NCBI GenBank assembly: GCA_002686115.1
Contig: NZAF01000169.1
Location: 1-14,157 of the forward strand
Source: Halobacteriovorax sp.
Lineage (GTDB): Bacteria > Bdellovibrionota > Bacteriovoracia > Bacteriovoracales > Bacteriovoracaceae
Direction of reading: 5' to 3'
Length of the DNA stretch: 14,157 nucleotides
Numbering within the stretch: position 1 is the stretch's first letter; each line of letters begins with the position of its first letter. A program made the translations under genes and the position numbers. Under the pieces are notes generated by a model that was given only the letters and a program-made list of their open reading frames with translations, was not told where the DNA came from and ran no database searches. This document shows, piece after piece, positions 1 through 6,968 of this stretch.

Positions 1-573
1 CATATAGAGCATATTAGAGATGGAATTTAAAAATTGCATTTTGGCATCTTTATCAATCTTTCCAGTAACAACACCCTTATCAAGATAATTTTCAACCTGT
101 GCTTGGTTAATAGGCTCATTCATTTTAAAAAGTTTAATATGATGAGGACTACCATCTCTTTTAATCTCAAGATAAATATCACATACAGGTATTTCAACAG
201 ACTTTAAAATCTTAAAGGGAAATTTAGCATAAGTATCAGCTTCTATATTGCCAACGCCCTCAATAAATTTATCAATGGCTTCTTTCCACCTGTCGGCAGA
301 GTAGTGTGACCAATTAGGATAATTAGTATCTCCACCTGCAGAGAAAACTATTTTATTAGGAATATCTTTGAAGTCATCTAGATCAAGAGAATTTGCCCTA
401 TTTTCATCTAGAATTAAAAGTTCTGGTGTGTCGTTTAGGCTCAAGCTCGTTAAAAGTGCAGATCCACTTTCTTCAATATGAAGATCAATATTTTTTGCGC
501 CATCAAGGTATGTTCTAATAAAAGTTAAAAGAGCATCATTTTTAACACAAACAAAGACAGAGATTTTTACCAT
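1..573 (-). CDS. Partial protein, possible degenerate receiver-like N-terminus plus a signalling-associated domain
   Basis: The frame is open from an ATG at 573 to the left edge, so the first 191 residues are present and the C-terminus is missing. An AGGAGAA ribosome site precedes the ATG, and the upstream gene's stop lies only 7 bases before it, so the two are probably co-translated. Residues 1-75 look like an alternating strand/helix fold (hydrophobic ISVFVCV, later PELLILDEN) and could be a degenerate receiver-like domain, but the usual DD acidic pair is absent after the first strand. Residues 130-188 (CDIYLEIKRDG, HHIKLF, a YLDKGV motif) resemble, from memory, a domain that precedes HD-GYP or other output domains in Bdellovibrionota proteins. 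The missing part is needed to name it. Coding is certain; function is only a suggestion. Confidence 0.8.
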   Translation of the reverse strand, partial: MVKISVFVCVKNDALLTFIRTYLDGAKNIDLHIEESGSALLTSLSLNDTPELLILDENRANSLDLDDFKDIPNKIVFSAGGDTNYPNWSHYSADRWKEAIDKFIEGVGNIEADTYAKFPFKILKSVEIPVCDIYLEIKRDGSPHHIKLFKMNEPINQAQVENYLDKGVVTGKIDKDAKMQFLNSISNMLYM

Positions 574-580
574 TCTTCTC

Positions 581-895
581 CTATTGAAGATCCTCAGGAA
601 CTAACTGAAAGATGACATATGGTTGTACAATGAGATAATTAAACTCAGTTTCATCTTCTTCCCAAGTGCTAACTTGCTCTTCAGTTGGAGGGAGGAGCTT
701 TTTTTGTTGAATCCATTCTCTAACATAATTGGATTCATCTCTGGCCATGGCAAGACCAACGGCTTCAAGGGCCAAATCATTTGTGATGATAAATGCCGCT
801 TGTCTTTCATGATGAGGAGCAATGAGTTCCCACTTTGCTTTATCAACATCATTTTTTAGTTTTTCAAATAAGTTATCTTCTTTAGAGTCACTCAT
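581..895 (-). CDS. DUF2288 family protein
   Basis: A 104-residue acidic, soluble protein. Its layout matches the DUF2288 family as I know it: a short N-terminal helix (FEKLKNDVDKAKWELI, residues 10-25), a conserved-looking strand and helix (AFIITNDLALEAVGLAMA, 34-51), a helix (YVREWIQQKKL, 57-67), then TEEQVSTWEEDE (71-82) and a final strand YLIVQPYVIFQLV (87-99). The length is normal for the family and no biochemical role is established. The ATG at 895 has an AGGGGA ribosome site that overlaps the end of the preceding small membrane-protein gene. The next gene starts 7 bases after its stop, so it is the middle member of a tight minus-strand run. Family assignment is from remembered sequence pattern. 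Confidence 0.85.
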   Translation of the reverse strand: MSDSKEDNLFEKLKNDVDKAKWELIAPHHERQAAFIITNDLALEAVGLAMARDESNYVREWIQQKKLLPPTEEQVSTWEEDETEFNYLIVQPYVIFQLVPEDLQ

Positions 896-905
896 TTCTA
901 ATCCC

Positions 906-1169
906 CTAAAAACTTTCTAGATCACGTTTTAAAATTTCGTTTACACTAACTTCACCATAGATAGATTTAATACAATGACTTAGCTTATCTTTGGTTATCT
1001 CATCTATCTCATCGCAATTTTTACCGTTTTCCTTTAAGTTTTTTAAAATTTCAAAATATTCTCTCTCAATCTTTGTCTTCTCGTTCTCTTTTTTTCTAAA
1101 CATCGGAGTTAGAATAAATAGGGCCGCTAAAATGATCATCATGAGCATTACGATATGGTAAATCTTCAA
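906..1169 (-). CDS. Small single-span membrane protein, unknown function
   Basis: An 87-residue protein with one strongly hydrophobic segment at residues 4-23 (methionine/isoleucine/leucine rich), followed by a basic stretch (FRKKENEKTK) and a charged, probably helical cytoplasmic domain. The positive charge just after the segment suggests an N-out, C-in anchor. The start is TTG at 1169; an AAGGGA ribosome site about 7 bases upstream supports it over the internal methionines at residues 7, 9 and 10. The DUF2288 gene starts 10 bases downstream, so the two are likely transcribed together. I do not recognise a family. The shape resembles small cytochrome-oxidase-assembly or division-associated proteins, but no motif supports either. 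Confidence 0.75.
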   Translation of the reverse strand: MKIYHIVMLMMIILAALFILTPMFRKKENEKTKIEREYFEILKNLKENGKNCDEIDEITKDKLSHCIKSIYGEVSVNEILKRDLESF

Positions 1170-1226
1170 AATTATTCCCTTTTCTTGTAGTTATACAGCA
1201 ATATCTTACCTTATATTAGGGTGAAA

Positions 1227-1242
1227 AGTTAATGCTTTAACT
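1227..1242. repeat. Short AT-rich inverted repeat between the TruC-like gene and the membrane-protein gene
   Basis: AGTTAA and TTAACT flank a four-base TGCT centre. The repeat lies in the 108-base gap after the pseudouridine synthase stop. Read on the minus strand it is followed by TTTTC, so it might be a feeble terminator or a regulator site, but six AT-rich pairs are too few to be sure. The rest of this gap shows only a weak TAAGAT-like -10 on the minus strand. Confidence 0.2.
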
Positions 1243-1277
1243 GATAGATAAGATAACTGATGAAAATATAAAAGAAA

Positions 1278-2009
1278 TTACTTATCTTCTTTAAAAGTAT
1301 CCCCGCCCACAGAGATAGGCAGATCAATAGTACCATCTTTGATGTTTATGAGGCCTGATTCGAAGTCTCGTTGAATCGCGGTGAGCTCTTTAGGAAGAGG
1401 ACATTTAATTGTGATAGATTGGCCGGTATAAGGATGCATAAAAGAGAGCTCATAAGAGTGAAGAAAGAGGCGATAGAACTTATATTTTTTTCTAAAATAC
1501 TTATTAGTGAGCCCATTTCCATACTTTGCATCACCAACAATATTATTCATCCGTCTTGATAGGTGTCTTCTTATTTGGTGCTTCCTACCAGTTTTGATTT
1601 CAATATCAATGAGTGAAAAACCATTCTTGGTCATTAGTGTGTCATAGACAGTGCATGCCTCTTGTTTTACACCATGATCATTAGTAAGAGCAAAGTCAAT
1701 CTGAGCCTTTTGATCAGTTTCACCTCTTACAAGGGCAATATACTTTTTCGTCGTGTTTTCAGTATTCCAATTTTCTTTAATGAGTTTTGTCGCTTCACTT
1801 GATAAACCAAAGATAACAACACCTGAAACATTATTATCTAAGCGATGAATGGGGTAGAGGTAGAGATCTGTCTGCGCCTTTAGTGAGCGCATAAGGCTTC
1901 TTCGATCTTTACTTCTTTCTTTATAGGGATGTACAAGAATTCCAGCAGGCTTTTCGACAGCGATGTAGTTTTCATCTTGATATAGGATATTGAGCTTCTT
2001 TTTCGCCAT
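1278..2009 (-). CDS. truC: TruC-type (RluA family) tRNA pseudouridine synthase
   Basis: A 243-residue member of the RluA pseudouridine synthase family. Like TruC it has no S4 domain: the catalytic fold starts at once (LNILYQDENYIAVEKPAGILVHP, residues 6-28). The catalytic aspartate is D58 in the PIHRLDNNVSG motif. Further family blocks are KKYIALVRG (88-96), the TGRKHQIRRHL motif (140-150), and a TruC-like end (VGDAKYGN, NKYFRKKY, then LFLHSYELSFMHPYTG). E. coli TruC makes pseudouridine 65 in certain tRNAs; the same target is inferred here. The ATG at 2009 has a CAGGAT ribosome site about 8 bases upstream. The gene is divergent from the response regulator. RluA-family substrate specificity is hard to read from sequence, so the exact uridine is less certain than the chemistry. 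Confidence 0.88.
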   Translation of the reverse strand: MAKKKLNILYQDENYIAVEKPAGILVHPYKERSKDRRSLMRSLKAQTDLYLYPIHRLDNNVSGVVIFGLSSEATKLIKENWNTENTTKKYIALVRGETDQKAQIDFALTNDHGVKQEACTVYDTLMTKNGFSLIDIEIKTGRKHQIRRHLSRRMNNIVGDAKYGNGLTNKYFRKKYKFYRLFLHSYELSFMHPYTGQSITIKCPLPKELTAIQRDFESGLINIKDGTIDLPISVGGDTFKEDK

Positions 2010-2195
2010 TATTAAAAAATCCTGTCATTCTAAGTATTTGCTTAAAAAAGTTGTCACTTTTGTAAGTCATCATAATCAGGATTGTGACTAAACTCAATGT
2101 ATTTCTAACTCCTTACAAACTTTTTCTCCAAAGCTTTGGTGAAATCTAATTTTGTACCATAATCCTGTAAACGTAGTAATTTCAGGACAATAAAA
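2010..2195. promoter_or_regulatory. Divergent promoter region with a 12-bp palindrome
   Basis: This 186-base spacer separates the TruC-like gene (minus) from the response regulator (plus). On the plus strand TTGGTG (2136-2141) and CATAAT (2158-2163) are 16 bases apart and could be the regulator's promoter. A perfect 12-bp palindrome, CCAAAGCTTTGG (2128-2139), overlaps that -35 and could be an operator. On the minus strand TAGAAT (2027-2032) is a possible -10 for truC, with GTGACA at 2052-2057 as -35, but the 19-base spacing is long. All are weak matches read by eye. Confidence 0.3.
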
Positions 2196-2624
2196 ATGAT
2201 TTATCAAGACAGTAAGAAAATCACTATTATTATGGTTGATGATGAGCCAGGACTAAGAGATGTGTTTGACTTCTTTATAGAGCAAGCAAAGAAGGACTCA
2301 CGAGTAGATATTGAGTTTAAGTATTTTGGTTGCAGCCGTGCATGCGATGATTATTTTGCTAGCAAGGAGAGGGGTGAAAAAGAAAATATATTTGTCATTA
2401 GTGATATCAACATGCCTGAAAGAGATGGAATTACTTTTATTAAAGAACTTGTGTCTAAACATCCGTACGTGAATACTATTTTCTGTACGGCTTATCATAG
2501 CGATGCATTTAGAAGAGTCTGTACTGAACTTGGAGCATTTGCTTTCTTTGCTAAGCCAGCTGACTATGCCATTGTTGTACAAAAGATTCTTGAGTCAGCC
2601 CAAGCGGCAAGTTTAGTTGCCTGA
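2196..2624 (+). CDS. Single-domain response regulator (receiver only)
   Basis: A 142-residue CheY-like protein made of one receiver domain and no output domain. The acidic pocket is D15, D16 and E17 (VDDEPG). The phosphoacceptor is D70 in ISDINMPERDG, the switch threonine is T98 (FCTAYH) with Y100 as the neighbouring aromatic, and the conserved lysine is K120 in FAKPAD. All residues needed for phosphorylation are present, so it should accept phosphate from a histidine kinase and act through protein contact. No kinase gene is in the window, making it an orphan whose partner must be elsewhere. An AGGAC ribosome site lies 7 bases before the ATG. No T-tract terminator follows; the 64 bases before msrA are A-rich. 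Confidence 0.92.
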   Translation: MIYQDSKKITIIMVDDEPGLRDVFDFFIEQAKKDSRVDIEFKYFGCSRACDDYFASKERGEKENIFVISDINMPERDGITFIKELVSKHPYVNTIFCTAYHSDAFRRVCTELGAFAFFAKPADYAIVVQKILESAQAASLVA

Positions 2625-2688
2625 CTATTAAAAAAAATATAACGTTTGCCCAAAAAAAAGCACTTAGTATGAACTTAAAGGAGTTTGT

Positions 2689-3174
2689 ATGTCTGAGAAG
2701 CGAATTGTGTTGGCAGGTGGATGTTTTTGGGGAGTAGAAAGGCTTTTAATAGACTTTCCTGGAGTGACCTATACTGAAGTTGGTTATACAGGGGGAGATC
2801 TTGATGACCCTAAATATGAAGATGTATGTACAGGAAATACTGGTCATGCCGAGGCCGTGCTTTTAAAATACGATGAAACAACGTCTTTACCTAAGATTTT
2901 AGACTTCTTTTTTAGAATTCATGATCCTACAACTTTAAATAGACAGGGAAATGATATTGGTACACAGTATCGTTCTACTATTTTTTATGAAAATGATGAA
3001 CAGAAGAAAGAAGCCTTAGAAGCGATTGAAAGAGCAAATCAATCAAAGAGATGGAAAGAAGATATTGTGACAACAGTTGAACCTCTTGAGAGATTTTATT
3101 CAGCAGAAGAGGCCCATCAAAAGTATCTTATCAAACATCCGATGGGATACAATTGTCACTTTATAAGAGATTAA
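2689..3174 (+). CDS. msrA: Peptide methionine-(S)-sulfoxide reductase MsrA
   Basis: A 161-residue MsrA of normal length for a single-domain enzyme without an MsrB fusion. The catalytic cysteine is C12 in GGCFWGVE. Other family blocks are VGYTGG (31-36), YEDVCTGNTGHAE (43-55), DFFFRIHDPTTLNRQGNDIGTQYRS (72-96) and the C-terminal GYNCHF, where C156 is the likely recycling cysteine. It reduces the S-epimer of methionine sulfoxide in oxidised proteins, with thioredoxin as usual reductant. It has no signal peptide and is cytoplasmic. AAGGAG lies just before the ATG. The methyltransferase gene starts 7 bases after its stop, so they probably share a transcript, although the functions are not obviously linked. 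Confidence 0.96.
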   Translation: MSEKRIVLAGGCFWGVERLLIDFPGVTYTEVGYTGGDLDDPKYEDVCTGNTGHAEAVLLKYDETTSLPKILDFFFRIHDPTTLNRQGNDIGTQYRSTIFYENDEQKKEALEAIERANQSKRWKEDIVTTVEPLERFYSAEEAHQKYLIKHPMGYNCHFIRD

Positions 3175-3181
3175 TGAGCAT

Positions 3182-4042
3182 ATGAAAAAGAAAATTAGTG
3201 GCGCTGAAAAGTTTGACCAGTTCTATGAAGAATATTGGAAAGAGAGGTGGGAGCCTCTTAAAAAGGCTCTACTTAAAGATAGAGTTAAAGTTTATCGTAA
3301 AAATAAATGGTCTCTGTATAAGGCCATAAGTGATGAAGTCATTGAAGGTTGCTATCAGAATGAACAGATAAAGGTTGGTCTGAAGAATATTAAAAACTTT
3401 TATTTCTTAGATGTCGCCAGTGTGATTGCGGCAAGGAATTTACCCGTCAAAGAAGGAATGAAGGTTCTTGATATGTGTGCGGCCCCTGGAGGGAAGTCTC
3501 TAGTCTTAGCAGAGAAAATGAATGGACAAGGAGAGCTTGTCTTAAATGAACTTTCAAGAACACGTCGAGATAGATTAAAAAGAGTCATCGATGAGTATAT
3601 TCCTGAAGAGCATAAGTCCTTTATCGATGTCAGAAAGTATGATGGAAATAACTACGGTATACATTTAAAAGATGAGTTTGATGCCGTGTTATTAGATGCT
3701 CCCTGTTCTGGAGAAGAACATCTCTTGCATAGTCCTAGTGAGCTAGATAAGTGGAATGTAAAAAGAACAAAGAGACTCTCTCAAAATCAATACTCTCTAC
3801 TTTGCTCCGCTTTATTAACAGTAAAGTCTGGTGGACACATTCTCTATTCGACTTGTTCAATTAGCCCTTTAGAAAATGATGAAGTTATAAGGAAGCTCCT
3901 TACTAAAAAAGAGGGTGCCGTTGAGATACAACCCATAGAGCAAACTTATGATATGGGAGAAAGTACTGAATTTGGTCATATGTTCTTACCAGACAGGTGT
4001 GAAGCTGGACCAATTTATATGTGTCTAATGAAAAAGAAGTGA
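3182..4042 (+). CDS. RNA cytosine-C5 methyltransferase, NOP2/Sun (RsmB/NSUN) family
   Basis: A 286-residue SAM-dependent RNA m5C methyltransferase. The SAM-binding motif I is LDMCAAPGGKS (96-106). The two cysteines of the m5C mechanism are C175 in DAPCSG and C225 in YSTCSISPLEND; the latter is expected to attack C6 of the target cytosine. It lacks the NusB-like N-terminal domain of RsmB/Sun and the C-terminal extension of RsmF, and is compact. The pattern FLDVASVIAA, NELSRTRRDRLKRVI, YIPEE resembles the NSUN3/NSUN4 branch more than RsmB, judged from memory. The target (rRNA or tRNA) cannot be read from sequence. The ribosome site is poor, so translation may depend on coupling to msrA. Its stop is one base from the stop of the opposing gene. 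Confidence 0.9.
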   Translation: MKKKISGAEKFDQFYEEYWKERWEPLKKALLKDRVKVYRKNKWSLYKAISDEVIEGCYQNEQIKVGLKNIKNFYFLDVASVIAARNLPVKEGMKVLDMCAAPGGKSLVLAEKMNGQGELVLNELSRTRRDRLKRVIDEYIPEEHKSFIDVRKYDGNNYGIHLKDEFDAVLLDAPCSGEEHLLHSPSELDKWNVKRTKRLSQNQYSLLCSALLTVKSGGHILYSTCSISPLENDEVIRKLLTKKEGAVEIQPIEQTYDMGESTEFGHMFLPDRCEAGPIYMCLMKKK

Positions 4043-4043
4043 C

Positions 4044-4271
4044 CTAAAGCTTTTTTACAAGATCTTTTTCTGCTTGATAGACGTTCTCTAAGACTTTTTT
4101 ACACTCATCATGACTTACATCGAATAAAATATGACTCTTTTGTAGCTCCTTTGGATTTGATGAATTTTCAAAGGAAGTGATTCGGTTCCCAAGCATAATT
4201 TTTAACTTTCTAAGTTCTTTCATATTCCAGTCTGAGAGATTGTGAATATCTTTTTCTTTTATATTTGCCAT
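4044..4271 (-). CDS. Small charged protein of unknown function
   Basis: A 75-residue, lysine- and glutamate-rich, probably all-helical protein with no signal peptide and no membrane span. It has one cysteine (in DECKKVLE). An AAGGA ribosome site overlaps the stop of the lipoprotein gene, 9 bases upstream, so it is the last gene of the alkB-lipoprotein operon. I do not recognise a family. Real coding is supported by the ribosome site, the operon spacing and the way the frame fills the space up to the opposing gene's stop. Confidence 0.7.
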   Translation of the reverse strand: MANIKEKDIHNLSDWNMKELRKLKIMLGNRITSFENSSNPKELQKSHILFDVSHDECKKVLENVYQAEKDLVKKL

Positions 4272-4280
4272 GATTTTTCC

Positions 4281-4547
4281 TTAATTTAAATCTACTTTCT
4301 CAACGTAATTATCATAGATTGTATAAGGCAGTAAAATGATATCTCCGACAACACTTGGAATAAAATCGACGAGGCCCATTACTGTGTAGGGATATATCTC
4401 ATTACGAGGAGCCCTCTTTACCCAGTTGATATTTTGAGATGTTCCAGCAAATATTTTATTTGCCTCATAGTCTTTTTTTATAAAAGTTTGCTCAATCGTT
4501 GAACAACTAGTGCTGAATAATAGGGACAAAGATAAGAAGAGCTTCAT
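4281..4547 (-). CDS. YceK/YidQ-like (DUF1375) lipoprotein
   Basis: An 88-residue probable lipoprotein. A short basic and hydrophobic signal (MKLFLSLSLLF) leads to C15 in FSTSC, a loose lipobox because serine rather than leucine sits at -3; the position next to cysteine (S14) is acceptable. The mature part ends with MGLVDFIPSVVGDIILLPYTIYDN (residues 57-80), which matches the DUF1375 pattern of E. coli YceK/YidQ (a DLPFS...DTLLLPYTI block, quoted from memory). Function is unknown in that family. It starts 2 bases after the alkB stop, with AAGGTT overlapping that stop as its ribosome site, so the two are surely co-transcribed. Confidence 0.8.
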   Translation of the reverse strand: MKLFLSLSLLFSTSCSTIEQTFIKKDYEANKIFAGTSQNINWVKRAPRNEIYPYTVMGLVDFIPSVVGDIILLPYTIYDNYVEKVDLN

Positions 4548-4549
4548 AT

Positions 4550-5575
4550 TTAACCTTTTGAATTATTAATTTCTAAAACAAGTTTATCCATTTTCTTAAA
4601 CCACAAAAATGGCACTAATGCCAAGAGAACCATTGAAGGATAACCTGAAGGAAGTTGTGGAGACTCGTCAAATGTTCTTAGGACTTGATATTTTCTACTC
4701 GGGTTGGCATGGTGATCAGAATGTCTTGATAAATCAAAGAGTACAAAGCGACTGATCAAGTGATCACTATTCCAAGAATGTAGTGGAGTCACCCTCTCAA
4801 ATCTTCCATTCTCTAGCTTCTTTCTTCTTAACCCGTAATGTTCAATATAGTTAATAGTTTCAAGTAAGAGAAAACCAAATACTGCAGCAGCAATAAAGTA
4901 GAGTGAAACAACTGGGCCGAATATATAGGCGATTATCAAGATAATTGATAATTCAATAATCTTCCAAATGACGACTTCGTTCTTATACCACTTCTTTCTT
5001 CTTTCAAACTTAAGGGCAGAGATAAAACTTCCCCAGACTGACTTAGGCCAAAATGAGTAAAGGTTGTCTCCAAGTTGAGCACTCGCTGGATCAAGTGGTG
5101 TTGATACATGACGGTGATGACCTTTATTATGCTCAACAAAGAAGTGACTATATAATGAAGTGCTTAAAAGTATCTTTGCCATGATTTGTTCATACCTTTT
5201 TACACGATGACCTAGTTCATGAGCAACGTTAATTCCAATCACTCCACATGAAATACCTAGAGCAGATATTAGCCCTATCAGCTCATAAGTTTCATAATGA
5301 TGAGAATTTATTCTATGACAAAAAAGGATAACGAGAAATATTTGCAAAGGAACCATTGAGTAAACAAGAAAATCAAAATATGAACTTTTTAAAAAAGACT
5401 CTTCTTCATCTGCTTTAAGATTATTCTTATCTGTAGATAAGATAACTTCAATAATAGGTAGTACGAAAAAAGTTCCAATTAAAGCGGTGTAAGTGAATAA
5501 TCCTTCACTTAAAAGTGAGTAGAGTGTTAACGAAGGTATTGTATAACCTAGTAAGTATAGTAATTTCCTTTTCAT
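4550..5575 (-). CDS. alkB: AlkB-type membrane alkane 1-monooxygenase
   Basis: A 341-residue integral-membrane di-iron hydroxylase. The histidine boxes are all intact: AHELGH (118-123), EHNKGHH (148-154) and RHSDHH (284-289), plus the AlkB-specific NYIEHYGL (242-249). The sequence after the last box, ANPSRKYQVLR then LPSGYPSMVLLALVPFLWF, is very close to Pseudomonas AlkB as remembered and argues against a plain fatty-acid desaturase. Hydrophobic segments lie near residues 6-23, 28-47, 69-87, 98-116, 206-240 and 313-326. AlkB hydroxylates the terminal carbon of medium-chain alkanes using electrons from rubredoxin. It is first in a three-gene operon. No ribosome site is evident before the ATG, and no rubredoxin or rubredoxin reductase gene is in the window. 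The physiological substrate could be an alkane, a lipid chain or another aliphatic. Confidence 0.92.
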   Translation of the reverse strand: MKRKLLYLLGYTIPSLTLYSLLSEGLFTYTALIGTFFVLPIIEVILSTDKNNLKADEEESFLKSSYFDFLVYSMVPLQIFLVILFCHRINSHHYETYELIGLISALGISCGVIGINVAHELGHRVKRYEQIMAKILLSTSLYSHFFVEHNKGHHRHVSTPLDPASAQLGDNLYSFWPKSVWGSFISALKFERRKKWYKNEVVIWKIIELSIILIIAYIFGPVVSLYFIAAAVFGFLLLETINYIEHYGLRRKKLENGRFERVTPLHSWNSDHLISRFVLFDLSRHSDHHANPSRKYQVLRTFDESPQLPSGYPSMVLLALVPFLWFKKMDKLVLEINNSKG

Positions 5576-5620
5576 ATAGATATTCTATTTCAATTGCTAT
5601 GGATGAGAAAGTCATGTGAT

Positions 5621-5649
5621 TTTATATAATTCTTGTTATATATTATAAT
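5621..5649 (+). promoter_or_regulatory. Putative sigma70-type promoter of the glycosylase-phosphatase pair
   Basis: A perfect TATAAT (5644-5649) lies 17 bases after TTTATA (5621-5626, four of six matches to TTGACA). The expected start point near 5656 leaves a leader of about 20 bases that contains the AAGGTG ribosome site of the next gene. The region is very AT-rich, which raises the chance of a random match. Confidence 0.45.
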
Positions 5650-5678
5650 TACAATAGCTTATAAAAAAGGTGCGTAAA

Positions 5679-6269
5679 TTGATTTCTCAAAAAGACGAGA
5701 TTCCTTCCTATATTCCACATGATGCTCGCTTTATAGTTCTTGGAACAATGTGTGCGCTAAACGCAAGAACTATCAACGGTGAAAAGCCTGATGGAGATTT
5801 CTTTTATTATAATGATAACCGAAATCACTTCTGGAAGATCATGCAATACCTCTATCTTCCAGATCAAGAGCCTAAGAGATTAACGATTGCAGAAAAAAAA
5901 GCATTTCTTCGTGATCATGGAATTGGTATTCAAAATCTTGTTAGTGAAATATGGACACCTAACCAAAGTAAGCTTGATCCATCTGATACAGTCTTATTTG
6001 ATTGTCAAAAAAAGAAAAAAATATCTTTTAAGTTACTGACTCCAAAGGTTAAAAAGTCTTTTGAAAATGCGACGTTTCTTTTTACATGTAGGCATAAGAA
6101 AGGAATAGAGAATTTAATGAAAGGATTTATTGAAGCCAATAATCTGTCTTTTGATCTTTTAGAGAATATACACTTCTTAAAAACTCCTACTCGATGTAAT
6201 CCTTATAAGAGAAGCGTTGAGTGGAGAGAAGAAATAAACGACTTTTTAAAGAGTAGAGGACGCTCATGA
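5679..6269 (+). CDS. Uracil-DNA glycosylase superfamily protein (hypoxanthine-DNA glycosylase-like)
   Basis: A 196-residue protein of the UDG fold. IPHDARFIVLGTMCALNAR (residues 12-30) matches the first conserved motif of the family-6 (HDG-type) glycosylases, followed by FYYNDNRNHFWKIM (42-55), the HGIGIQNLVSEI block, and LKTPTRCNP near the C-terminus, which sits where HDG enzymes have a LPS-SPA-type motif. It likely excises deaminated bases such as hypoxanthine or uracil, or acts on a related substrate. The longest frame begins at GTG 5670, but TTG 5679 is preferred because AAGGTG lies 6 bases before it and nothing useful precedes the GTG. The HAD gene overlaps its end by 4 bases (ATGA), so the pair is translationally coupled. 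Activity is inferred; some UDG-fold proteins are inactive or act elsewhere. Confidence 0.78.
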   Translation: MISQKDEIPSYIPHDARFIVLGTMCALNARTINGEKPDGDFFYYNDNRNHFWKIMQYLYLPDQEPKRLTIAEKKAFLRDHGIGIQNLVSEIWTPNQSKLDPSDTVLFDCQKKKKISFKLLTPKVKKSFENATFLFTCRHKKGIENLMKGFIEANNLSFDLLENIHFLKTPTRCNPYKRSVEWREEINDFLKSRGRS

Positions 6270-6961
6270 AAGAAGAATTTCGAGATATAACAGTTATTGG
6301 TTTCGATGCAGATGACACTCTATGGGTTAATGAAACTTTTTTTAGAGAGGCAGAAGATTTGTTTTGTAAGCTCTTATCTAATTACGAGACAGAAAATAAA
6401 ATTAGACAGGAACTTCTATCAATTGAATTAAGAAATCTAGAAATATATGGCTATGGTATCAAGGGATTTATCCTCTCTTTAATTGAAACCGCTGGGGTGT
6501 TATCAAATGATCAATTAAGCTCAAAGGTTTATCAGCAGATCCTAGAAATAGGAAAAGATATGCTTAATAAGCCAGTAGAACTTATAGAGGGTGTAGAAGA
6601 GACTTTAAGTTATGTAAGTGAAAAATACAGAATATTACTTCTTACAAAAGGGGATCTCCTAGATCAAGAAAGAAAGCTTAAAAAGTCAGGACTCTCTAAG
6701 TATTTTCATCATGTTGAAGTTCTCAGTAATAAGTATCCAAATAATTATAAAGATTTACTCGATCATCTAAAGATTAATCCACGTGAGTTCTTAATGATTG
6801 GCAATTCATTAAAGTCAGATGTCTTACCTATATTAGAAATAGGTGCAAAAGCAGTTCACATTCCTTTTCATATTACATGGGAACATGAAGTGGTGAATGA
6901 ACCTGTTGATAAAGATTATTTGACACTTAAAGACATTAGAGAGTTTAAGAACTTACTTTAG
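6266..6961 (+). CDS. HAD superfamily hydrolase (phosphatase-like)
   Basis: A 231-residue haloacid-dehalogenase-type phosphatase. Motif I is FDADDTLW with nucleophile D14 and acid D16. Motif II is T127 in LLLTKGD, the motif III lysine is probably K156 in LSNKYPNN, and motif IV is MIGNSLKSDV (177-186). A helical cap (about 25-105) sits between motifs I and II. The block GAKAVHIPFHITWEHE (193-208) typifies a conserved group of uncharacterised HAD phosphatases. The substrate is unknown, possibly a small phosphorylated metabolite or nucleotide. Its ATG overlaps the glycosylase stop and has GAGGA as ribosome site within that gene. Coupling to a base-excision-type protein hints at nucleotide clean-up, an inference from position only. 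Its stop is 7 bases from that of the opposing rluF. Confidence 0.88.
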   Translation: MKEEFRDITVIGFDADDTLWVNETFFREAEDLFCKLLSNYETENKIRQELLSIELRNLEIYGYGIKGFILSLIETAGVLSNDQLSSKVYQQILEIGKDMLNKPVELIEGVEETLSYVSEKYRILLLTKGDLLDQERKLKKSGLSKYFHHVEVLSNKYPNNYKDLLDHLKINPREFLMIGNSLKSDVLPILEIGAKAVHIPFHITWEHEVVNEPVDKDYLTLKDIREFKNLL

Positions 6962-6968
6962 AATTAAA

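Noticed and set aside
623..859. Plus-strand 78-codon frame opposite the DUF2288 gene
   Set aside because: It lies wholly antisense to a family-matched gene, has no ribosome site and shows no recognisable protein pattern.
2592..2626. Hairpin GGCAA/TTGCC with outer AGTCA/TGACT at the end of the receiver gene
   Set aside because: It is followed by an A-run rather than a T-run, the stem has an 8-base bulge, and it overlaps coding sequence, so it is not a convincing terminator.
2646..2673. TTGCCC and TATGAA, 16 bases apart, as an msrA promoter
   Set aside because: A start point about 7 bases after the -10 would fall inside or beyond the AAGGAG ribosome site, so the transcript would lack it.
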